Source of the DNA: Flavivirga jejuensis
Lineage (GTDB): Bacteria > Bacteroidota > Bacteroidia > Flavobacteriales > Flavobacteriaceae
Assembly: GCF_030540765.1 (NCBI RefSeq)
Contig: NZ_JAUOEL010000009.1
Location: 248,001-312,000 of the forward strand
Length of the DNA: 64,000 nucleotides
Reading direction: 5' to 3'
Positions 53,805-61,856 of the stretch are shown in pieces. Every line of letters begins with the position of its first letter. Position 1 is the stretch's first letter. Made by a program: the position numbers and the translations under genes. The notes beneath the pieces were generated by a model. It had not been told where the DNA came from, did not search any database, and saw only the letters and a list, made by a program, of their open reading frames with translations.

Positions 53805-55136
53805 TTATTTATTAAATAAATCTAGAATACTTTTTTTGCTCGGCCTTATTCTTTTCATAAAGGTTTTTATGATTTCTTGTGCCGATGTATTGTCAAACTC
53901 ACACAACTGCTGAAAATAAACCTTGCCCAAAGAAAACGGTTCTACAGTAAGTTCTCCTCCATTAATTCGGTTTTTCTTACAGATCCCTTTAAGGGTATTT
54001 ATAAGTGCTAAAAATCCTTCGTTAAGATATTCCTTGGCTTTATCTATGCGTTCCTTATCCTCACCAGGTATTAAATCTGCTTTGGTAACTACAAGAAATA
54101 TAGCATCAGTTGATTTACCAAATACTTTATTTTCTGGTTTGTTAAAAAAAGATGAGGCTGCTTCTAAATAATCACTCTGTAAATACCCGTCGGCATCTCT
54201 CTTATTCTTTTTATCAAAATCGATGAAGAAAAAATGAATCTTTCGATTGTTTCCTCTCAAAAAACGCATCAAAGAATCAAAAGTCTCCTGATGTGATTGA
54301 GAAGGTAATTCCTGACCAGCATTTTTATTATAAAAACATTGAAAAATCTCACCACTTAATTCAATCAACGACACAGAACGGGCATTGTTTTCTTTTGATG
54401 TTTTTAAAGTAAAAGGAAGATACTGCGTAGAATCGGTAGGGCTTGGAGGAGGTAAAATAGCAATATCGTCAACAAAAATATTTTTTAATTGAGTCATATA
54501 ATCATAACCAGGCCCCATAGCATATTCAAGGTACCCTGCTTTGTGGGCAGTACTAAGAAGAGCCCCTAATGCACAGGTTTTACCAGATCCAGGGATACCC
54601 CAAAAATATACCTCAGTATAACCGTCTGGTATAGATTGAGGCGTCTTGCCAAGTTTTAAACTTGATTGTTTAGTGCTTGTCAAAGCATCCAACACTTTTG
54701 TAGAAATACCTAAATCTAACAGATCATTATGATTAAGTATTCCGTTTCTCAAATAATCCAAGATTTGATCAGGTGCATATTCGTTGAGATTAGTTTTTAG
54801 CTTGTCTAGAATTACTCGCTTTTGTGCATGAGTTCGACCTCGTTCTTCTTCCAAAAATTTAATTGAGTTCTTAGCTTCTTGTACATGCTTGCCATTTGGA
54901 AATCGGGTAATATAATCACGTAATGCTAATTCATCACTATATTTAGCTTTTTCCCAGGCTTCATTATCTATTCTTTCAAGGTCGTTTAACAGCTCCTGTA
55001 TGTCTCTTCGCTTTTGGGCATCTAATTGCCCTGTGTTCTTCAGTTCGTCAAGAGTTACTTTTCCTGTTTTAATTTCTTCGAAAAGCTGTTCTACAGTAAG
55101 ACTTGTAATATTTAACAGCATAGCGTTTTTATCCAT
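53805..55136 (-). CDS. P-loop GTPase with N-terminal helical domain
   Basis: 443 aa. Walker A GIPGSGKT (180-187) and a NKxD-like TKAD motif near 350 (FLVVTKADLIPG) place it among TRAFAC-type GTPases; Walker B is likely IHFFFIDFD near 300. The N-terminal 160 residues carry two short helical modules (SLTVEQLFEEIKTGKVTLDE; a Trp-Ala...FPNGKHVQEA unit common in Bacteroidota) that look like interaction domains. It lies between a four-helix membrane protein and the GAP1-like protein. With the SrfC-like protein it gives the operon two different GTPases. Substrate and trigger are unknown. Confidence 0.83.
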   Translation of the reverse strand: MDKNAMLLNITSLTVEQLFEEIKTGKVTLDELKNTGQLDAQKRRDIQELLNDLERIDNEAWEKAKYSDELALRDYITRFPNGKHVQEAKNSIKFLEEERGRTHAQKRVILDKLKTNLNEYAPDQILDYLRNGILNHNDLLDLGISTKVLDALTSTKQSSLKLGKTPQSIPDGYTEVYFWGIPGSGKTCALGALLSTAHKAGYLEYAMGPGYDYMTQLKNIFVDDIAILPPPSPTDSTQYLPFTLKTSKENNARSVSLIELSGEIFQCFYNKNAGQELPSQSHQETFDSLMRFLRGNNRKIHFFFIDFDKKNKRDADGYLQSDYLEAASSFFNKPENKVFGKSTDAIFLVVTKADLIPGEDKERIDKAKEYLNEGFLALINTLKGICKKNRINGGELTVEPFSLGKVYFQQLCEFDNTSAQEIIKTFMKRIRPSKKSILDLFNK

Positions 55137-55166
55137 ATGTTCTAATTACTAAATAGTTAATATTTT

Positions 55167-56090
55167 TTAAAGATGTTTTTCAGATTTACTACCTGCTAAC
55201 AAAAATTTCAGCCCTGGATCCTTAGTACTACGTTTTGTAACGAAATATGAAAACAACATCAACAAGTACAGCACAATTGCAGAACCAAAAGACAATACTG
55301 TTGAGGGCGTTTGTAGTGTTTGAATTTGATCGGACACATCATTAAATACCATGGGAAACGCAAAATTATCTGTCTTTTCACCAGGTGCCCTAAAAGTTGA
55401 GAACTCTACGAGAGCTGTTTTACTATTTCTCAGACTTACTTCTAACGTTTTTAATACTGTCACAATACCAATGGATTTCCATTCCTCTACTTTGTTTTTG
55501 GAAGATGCTAGCCAAATGGAGTCTATCTGCTTCATTTCCTTATAATTACTAGGATATACCTGAGTATTTAAAGTGAACATTTTATTTTCAATCTGAATAC
55601 TATCGTCTGTACCTTCTTCAAAACCGTATGTTACATACTCTCTTGGATTGACCTGTTTGTTTCTTACTACACTATTGAGGCGTCTTTCATATAACATCAA
55701 ACGATTGTTTGAATAATCTTCATATTCAACAAACATGTTTTCTACTTGTTCGATATTAGTAATAACCTGCGAAGTAATAACTTCTTTATTATTATACAGT
55801 TCAAAATAATGAGAATAAGCACGCAATGATATCACTGCAGTAATGACAAATACAAATAACAATACCCACTCTGTTATGCGTTTGAATTTGGATGGATAAT
55901 TGGTTCTTTTAGTCCATTTAGCCCAAAAAGCAAGACCTCCTAAAACAAGAAAGAAACCAAACGCTAGCATAATACTAAAAGTAAGATTTCCGTAACTAAA
56001 AAGGTTTATACTTAAAAAGCATATATATCCAAAAATGAGCGCTCCTAAAACAGTAAATAAATCGGCTAATGAAAATTTTGATTGATCCAT
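55167..56090 (-). CDS. Four-helix membrane protein
   Basis: 307 aa from the ATG at 56090 (MDQSKFSLADLFTVLG), 25 bases after the previous stop; the frame is open further upstream to 56225, but that would overlap the protease gene and lacks a good start. Helices: near 12-30, 36-55 and 73-92 at the N-terminus, then a soluble domain of about 160 residues (ITSQVITNIEQVENMF onward) and a last helix near 275-292. The soluble part would be on one side between helix 3 and 4, probably periplasmic. Family not recognised. Confidence 0.75.
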   Translation of the reverse strand: MDQSKFSLADLFTVLGALIFGYICFLSINLFSYGNLTFSIMLAFGFFLVLGGLAFWAKWTKRTNYPSKFKRITEWVLLFVFVITAVISLRAYSHYFELYNNKEVITSQVITNIEQVENMFVEYEDYSNNRLMLYERRLNSVVRNKQVNPREYVTYGFEEGTDDSIQIENKMFTLNTQVYPSNYKEMKQIDSIWLASSKNKVEEWKSIGIVTVLKTLEVSLRNSKTALVEFSTFRAPGEKTDNFAFPMVFNDVSDQIQTLQTPSTVLSFGSAIVLYLLMLFSYFVTKRSTKDPGLKFLLAGSKSEKHL

Positions 56091-56115
56091 ATTAAAAAGT
56101 TTAATGATATTATTA

Positions 56116-58983
56116 TTAATTGATTTTTTCTCCCTGCCCCTGTCGTCTAAGTAATTGACGGTTAATCTTTTCCAATTGTTGCTGCAGTTCTTCTCTTTTA
56201 CGCTCAAGTTCTTCAAAATCTTCATGAGCTAATGGCTGACTTAGGTTTTCAGGAAAGTCTTCATTATTAGAAATTCCTAAAGAAAAGGTAAAAATATGAC
56301 GCAATTCTCCCTCTTCTACAATTGTGCCATTTAACACCTTTGTGCTATCTCCATATTTCACTGTTATGGAGTAAGGATTCTCTTTAATATTGGTGGCTTT
56401 TTTTTTGAAAAAGTTAAGATAAATACTATAAGAGCCATGAGGAGCACTATGAGTTGGCCAATAAATATTTTCAATAGGTGTCATGCTATGTGATGTTTCA
56501 GCATTCATATCAATTTCCAAAAGACCGCCACTAGAAACCGTTTTATTTTTATACCAAATCTTGTCCCCATTCGGATCAACACAATGTAAATCCAAATCAT
56601 TGTAATTGTCCCAACTTAAAAGTATTTGTACATCACCGGTAGAGGGTATTTCAGGCTGACTCTCACAATTTTTCAAATCATTAGCTTGAATTGCTTGTAA
56701 TGCTTTATCCAGTTGTACCATGTTTCCAATTTCGCCATCACTTACTTTCCCTGTACTTTGAATAACACAAATAACCTCTTCGGCCGTTATATTACGGTTA
56801 AGGCTTTTAATCAATGCCACAGCTCCACTAACAATAGGAGCTGCCATACTAGTACCATTCATAACGGTATATTTATCGCTTCCAACAGTACTGAATATAT
56901 CCACCCCTGGAGCAGATACAGTTGAAAAATCACCATAGTTACTAAACCCTGCTCTATGTATTTTCTGTAGGTTTTTATCAACTGCTGATACTGTTATAAA
57001 ATCTTTTGGACGGTTCATAGGATCTATACCTGCTAACATATTATCATTACCAGCAGCTATAACAATGACAGCTTTATGCTCATTAGCAATTTTCATAATT
57101 TCTTTCCATAAACGTTCTTCTTCCTTAAAATGATTGTTTTGTAAATCTTGTTGTTTAGCTTCAGGTAAGCGACCTTCAAATTCAGTATTTAACGAAATAT
57201 TTATAACATCAGCTCCTTGATAAAGCGCATATAGCACACCATCTAAAATGGAAGTAGTCGTCATTATATTTTGACTATTAGCTACTTGAACGGGCATAAA
57301 CCTGCTATTTGGAGCAACTCCACAGTTACCTTTGCCATTGTCTATTGTTGCTAAGGCTATACCTGCCACATGGGTTCCATGATCTACAGTTTGTGCAAAA
57401 ACATCTTTGGAATGCGTCCAAACATTATATGGCATCACTATTTTATTACTAAACTCTGGATGTCTTAAACTAAACCCATTATCTACTATTGCAATAGTAA
57501 TATCTGATACTCCAAGTGTTAAATCCCAAGCTTTCGGAGCGTTAATTGCTTTAAAATACCAAGATTTATCTGGATCATTAAAAGCTGGATCGTTTGGTAT
57601 ATGTCTATTTTCAAACAAGGTTTCATCAAAAACAAAAAGCTCATATTTCGGTTCAAATAATCCTGGAATGGTTTGTTTTAAATTTTCCCTTTCTTCCTTT
57701 GGTAACTTTATTTGCATACGTTTTACAACATCATCATAATAAATCACTTTGTATGTATTATCTGGAAATTTGGCTTTAAAATCCTTAGCTAAATCAATGA
57801 TAGACTTATCTTTATTTTCCATTAAAATATTAAGTCGATTCCCTATAATAACAGGTTTTCCAGGTTCACGGATAATTTCAGTAGAGTCAACGGGCTCTAA
57901 CACACCTACTTCAGGCGGGAGCAAATCATGATATTCAAGTGGTGTTGGTTCAGGCTCATAGGGTTCCTTCCGATTATAAATACCTCCTTTTCCTAAATTT
58001 GGATCTTGTACATTTTCTGGCTTATCAATTAATGAAGGGGGCAAAACTTGTTCTGGACGAAGATCACAACAACTACGGTACAACCAAGAAAAAAGAAACA
58101 ATAGCAACAAGAGAAGAAACAACCATAATAGCCACCTCAGCCAACTCGCAATAAACCAACTCCAAAAACGCCTATACCAAGGCACTTTTGCAATAGTTAA
58201 TGGTATTTCTCTATATTGAGCTCTAAATACAGTGTCCTCAGTTATAATGAAATTCTTAGGGCTCTTATCCCACCCCATAAACTCATAACCATTCTTAGCT
58301 TGAACTTCGGGTATTTCACTTTGGTTAATGAGTTCATTTTCGTATTTTGTCAATTCATAATTGCCCAGAATACGACCTTCCTCCCCTGTCTTAAAGACAA
58401 TACTAAAAGAATTTATAAGGGGGTTTTTAATAAAATCTTCTTCTTCTGACAAAGGAACACTGTCAGGTTTTTCCTCTTCTTTATTCTTTTTTGGAACAAA
58501 TTGGGTTTTCATGGCTATCCCAATAGATTCCCTTATTTCATCTCGTAACTGCATACCCCAAATACCCAAAATAGTTTTACCATCATAACAATAAACAAAA
58601 TCATCATTAACAAATTTTATTGCTTTCTCTAGACTTTCAGCTTTACGTGTTTCACCTTCATGTTCAAGTTGTTTAATTACAGTTTCAAAATGAGTAGTTG
58701 TTTCTGTTTTAATTTGTTCATATTGAATACGGATTTCACCTTGCATCTCTGTTAATCGTTGAGGCGTCTCCTTATATGGATGGCTAAACCAGAATATGGT
58801 TTCTCCCTCTTCTATGACAGGTTGTGCTAAAAAATGTTGATAATTCTCATCTATCTTCTTTCTAACGGTATTCTCTATATCAGAGAAACGATCAAACAAT
58901 GAATGTTCTCCAAATCCTTGAAGGGATTTAAAGTATTTTTTCTCACAACTGCATAACGGTTTTTTTCCTTTTACTTTTGGCAT
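56116..58983 (-). CDS. Membrane-anchored subtilisin-like (S8) protease
   Basis: 955 aa. Catalytic triad complete: Asp in AIVDNGF near 499, His in DHGTHVAGI near 534, oxyanion Asn in AAGND, Ser in NGTSMAAPIVSG near 711. The N-terminal ~280 residues come before the only strong membrane helix (WLLWLFLLLLLLFLFSWLY, 283-301) and include an InlB/Listeria-Bacteroides-like repeat (GYEFMGWDKSP), so they should be cytoplasmic, with the protease outside. After the S8 domain comes a beta-domain (ILLSWDNYNDLDLHCVDPNG, about 781-900) resembling YfaP-type domains, then a coiled tail rich in Glu/Gln. There is no ordinary signal peptide. Gap to the SrfC-like gene is 5 bases. Unusual architecture for an S8 protease. 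Confidence 0.9.
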   Translation of the reverse strand: MPKVKGKKPLCSCEKKYFKSLQGFGEHSLFDRFSDIENTVRKKIDENYQHFLAQPVIEEGETIFWFSHPYKETPQRLTEMQGEIRIQYEQIKTETTTHFETVIKQLEHEGETRKAESLEKAIKFVNDDFVYCYDGKTILGIWGMQLRDEIRESIGIAMKTQFVPKKNKEEEKPDSVPLSEEEDFIKNPLINSFSIVFKTGEEGRILGNYELTKYENELINQSEIPEVQAKNGYEFMGWDKSPKNFIITEDTVFRAQYREIPLTIAKVPWYRRFWSWFIASWLRWLLWLFLLLLLLFLFSWLYRSCCDLRPEQVLPPSLIDKPENVQDPNLGKGGIYNRKEPYEPEPTPLEYHDLLPPEVGVLEPVDSTEIIREPGKPVIIGNRLNILMENKDKSIIDLAKDFKAKFPDNTYKVIYYDDVVKRMQIKLPKEERENLKQTIPGLFEPKYELFVFDETLFENRHIPNDPAFNDPDKSWYFKAINAPKAWDLTLGVSDITIAIVDNGFSLRHPEFSNKIVMPYNVWTHSKDVFAQTVDHGTHVAGIALATIDNGKGNCGVAPNSRFMPVQVANSQNIMTTTSILDGVLYALYQGADVINISLNTEFEGRLPEAKQQDLQNNHFKEEERLWKEIMKIANEHKAVIVIAAGNDNMLAGIDPMNRPKDFITVSAVDKNLQKIHRAGFSNYGDFSTVSAPGVDIFSTVGSDKYTVMNGTSMAAPIVSGAVALIKSLNRNITAEEVICVIQSTGKVSDGEIGNMVQLDKALQAIQANDLKNCESQPEIPSTGDVQILLSWDNYNDLDLHCVDPNGDKIWYKNKTVSSGGLLEIDMNAETSHSMTPIENIYWPTHSAPHGSYSIYLNFFKKKATNIKENPYSITVKYGDSTKVLNGTIVEEGELRHIFTFSLGISNNEDFPENLSQPLAHEDFEELERKREELQQQLEKINRQLLRRQGQGEKIN

Positions 58984-58988
58984 GATTA

Positions 58989-61835
58989 TTAATATTTAAT
59001 AGCGCTATTTTCTTCAATAATAGCCTTTAATTGATCATTAGCCTGAACATCATAATTGGGAATATCACATACAGAAACAAACCCTACTTTTAACAAATTG
59101 TACCATTGAATATAGCTTCTATAATTAGGTAATAGTTTTATATCCTCCTTTGGCAAAGGGTTTTTATTCAATAACTCAGGTAAATCCCCCATTTTTGCCA
59201 AGAGTTGGGCTGCTTCGTTACGCGTGTTTTGTTTAAACTGCAAATCATCATCATCTAAAATCAATCCTAAAGTATTATTTTCATTGGCTCTTTTAAGATC
59301 AATTAAATCGGAATTAGTAAAATATTCCATGCCTATGGTATTCACGAATATGTTAATTATTTCGGCGCTGATATCTGAAATCATTTCATAAACCTCCTCG
59401 ATATTTCGATAGCCATCTACATATCCCCGAATTCTGTCAGCAATAATCTTTGTTATTTTTAACCTTTTAAATAATGTGCGCAACATTATTTGAATATCCT
59501 TTAGATCACTTTCAGATAGTATTTCAGAAAGTTTTTCCCTGTTCTCCGGCATATAATGATCAAACCAATATACCTCCAAAGAATCTGCCAACATTTGTGA
59601 AAAGTTTCGAACTCTATCATTGTTACCATAAAAAAGCTCATTTAAATCAAGTCCTTGTGTCTCAAAATATGCTTTACAAGCCTCTTTTGTTGGTTTTTCA
59701 TAGTGCTCTCTCAAACGATCTAAATTGGTCTCAAAATTATCTGAAGGATTTAGCCCTTTAACATTTAACCTAATTGCGCTATATTGATCTAGATTAATCA
59801 CATCACGACGTTCTATATCACGAATTTGTTTAAGATAAATACGATACACCTCGCTTTGAGGCAACATAAATCCTTTCATCATAGTCCCAAAGAAATAGGG
59901 GTTTTTTCCGAAAGCAATATCCAAACTAACCTGTATATCTCCTGCTGTTTCTTTCGCTTTCTGTATTCTTGCATCAGAATCGGAATCATGATAATGTTTA
60001 TATAACTCTGCTAGAATAGCTTCAGAAATACTTATAAGCTCGCGTTGTATCTTTTCAATTCGAGCTGCATCAATATTATTTGCAGCTATCGTAAGACTTT
60101 TAATAATTAGAGAAGTTCCATCTTCATTAATACTTGCAGCATGATCCCATGATTCTGTAGGGTTTTTAAAGTGTTTTTTTACAAACTCAAACTCAATAAA
60201 AGATTGTTTTAAATCTTTATGAAAATCATGATATTTCTTTGTAATTTCTATTTCTTTTTCTTCTCCATATTCGTTAAAACCTTTATATAGACGACTAATA
60301 CTTTCCGATTTTTCAAAATCACGTAGAAGAAAAACATTTTGGAATAAGGGGTTTGAAGTTGTCCAGTTTTCAAACCAGTCATAAGTCTCTATTTTTAATA
60401 ATTGATCTGACAATGAACGTTCAAAACGTTGGCTCCATCTATAGTTCAAAGATGAATCATCTCCTTTCTTATCTTGTAAGGGATCAAATTGTAAATTAAC
60501 ATTGAACCAGGTACCTACAATAAATAAAGGGGGGATTTTTGATCTATTAACAAACAGCTCTCTCTTTTCGGGAGTATCTCCAACAATTTTCTCTACCCAA
60601 TTATTTAATAATTCTGGCATAGATCGTTGTACAGGATCCGTATGTTTAGCACAGAATAATAAAACGTTAATTTTTTCGGCTTCTGAATATCTATTGAATA
60701 AGTATGCTACTTTTCCTCTCAATAATAATTCTGGAATTATTTCGGCTTCAATTAAATTTTCAGGATGCGTTAAACGGCCTCTAGCACCAGGGAAATCTAG
60801 CAAATCTGTTTCTTTCAAAAATGGTTTATTGTTTAGTAACGACTTTGGTATATTAAATACAATTTCTGCTGTTAAAGCGCATAAGTATGATTTTGCAATA
60901 GATATGATATTCTCCTTCCCTTTCTTGGCTATCAATACGCTTGTATTAGGCTTATAATTTGATTCAATTCCATCGTGGGGAAAATAAATCTCTTTCATGC
61001 GCTTAACATCAAGTAAGGTCCCGTTTTTGTATAACACCGCTTCTATAGACAAATAAACAACAGTAGTAAACTTTAATTTTTCGTATTCCTTCATTAAAGA
61101 AGAAAAAAGGGCTGAAATAATTTCATTTTTATTCCAAAGCAGAGAAAAAATTTCCACCCATTCATCCGGTTGAGCTTTTGAAATTAATAATGGTATATCC
61201 TTAAAAAAATTTGAATTAAGTACTTCTCCAGCCTTTGACAAATAAGTATTAAAATAATCTCGTATATTCAAAATATCATCTTCCTCCAAAACAGTTTGCT
61301 GCGATTCTCGACTCTGATAAGATTCCTTATAAGAATTCAATGCATTATCAATTGATTCCGTTTTTAATACTAAATCGTGACTGACTTTAATGTCTGTGTA
61401 AAAACTATCACAAAGTACCATGACAATATCTGCAGGAGAAAGCAATATAGCTTTTATTGGATATTCAGAATGTTCTGGGAGATAATCAGCAGAAAAACGT
61501 GATACTAAACTTGTAGATTCCGAGCCTCCACCTGGTGGATTTATATCTTCTATGAAATTATAATCTTTATTATCTCCATTGCTAATAACAAACGGTGTTC
61601 CTATATCGGAAAGTAAACTACTTATTAAGTAGGATTTTCCAACTTGACTTTCTCCATACATGGCAGCTGCTGGATTCCCTTCTAAAGCATAACATTTTTT
61701 TCTAAGTTGACGACGCAAATTCACAAGGTTATTATAGGCCGTCTCACCCTTTGCCCCCTGCATGGAATCGGTTTCTTTAATCCATTTAATAGACTTATTA
61801 ATGATTTCAAGTTGAGATTTTATCTGCTTTTCCAT
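58989..61835 (-). CDS. SrfC-like P-loop GTPase (putative virulence factor)
   Basis: 948 aa. Walker A GESQVGKS at 61-68, with GGGSEST... (G2-like) near 106 and the G3-like DLLDFPGARGRL near 341; the region further on is helical, as in large dynamin-like GTPases. Size, motif placement and its position directly after a SrfB-like gene match the SrfC family, named from the Salmonella srfABC operon. I do not see SrfA here. The function of SrfC is not established. It starts 21 bases after the SrfB-like gene. Confidence 0.8.
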   Translation of the reverse strand: MEKQIKSQLEIINKSIKWIKETDSMQGAKGETAYNNLVNLRRQLRKKCYALEGNPAAAMYGESQVGKSYLISSLLSDIGTPFVISNGDNKDYNFIEDINPPGGGSESTSLVSRFSADYLPEHSEYPIKAILLSPADIVMVLCDSFYTDIKVSHDLVLKTESIDNALNSYKESYQSRESQQTVLEEDDILNIRDYFNTYLSKAGEVLNSNFFKDIPLLISKAQPDEWVEIFSLLWNKNEIISALFSSLMKEYEKLKFTTVVYLSIEAVLYKNGTLLDVKRMKEIYFPHDGIESNYKPNTSVLIAKKGKENIISIAKSYLCALTAEIVFNIPKSLLNNKPFLKETDLLDFPGARGRLTHPENLIEAEIIPELLLRGKVAYLFNRYSEAEKINVLLFCAKHTDPVQRSMPELLNNWVEKIVGDTPEKRELFVNRSKIPPLFIVGTWFNVNLQFDPLQDKKGDDSSLNYRWSQRFERSLSDQLLKIETYDWFENWTTSNPLFQNVFLLRDFEKSESISRLYKGFNEYGEEKEIEITKKYHDFHKDLKQSFIEFEFVKKHFKNPTESWDHAASINEDGTSLIIKSLTIAANNIDAARIEKIQRELISISEAILAELYKHYHDSDSDARIQKAKETAGDIQVSLDIAFGKNPYFFGTMMKGFMLPQSEVYRIYLKQIRDIERRDVINLDQYSAIRLNVKGLNPSDNFETNLDRLREHYEKPTKEACKAYFETQGLDLNELFYGNNDRVRNFSQMLADSLEVYWFDHYMPENREKLSEILSESDLKDIQIMLRTLFKRLKITKIIADRIRGYVDGYRNIEEVYEMISDISAEIINIFVNTIGMEYFTNSDLIDLKRANENNTLGLILDDDDLQFKQNTRNEAAQLLAKMGDLPELLNKNPLPKEDIKLLPNYRSYIQWYNLLKVGFVSVCDIPNYDVQANDQLKAIIEENSAIKY

Positions 61836-61856
61836 GGAAATAGTTTTTGATTTGTA

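Noticed and set aside
56091-56225. Upstream extension of the four-helix protein
   Set aside because: It would overlap the end of the subtilisin gene out of frame; the ATG at 56090 gives normal operon spacing.
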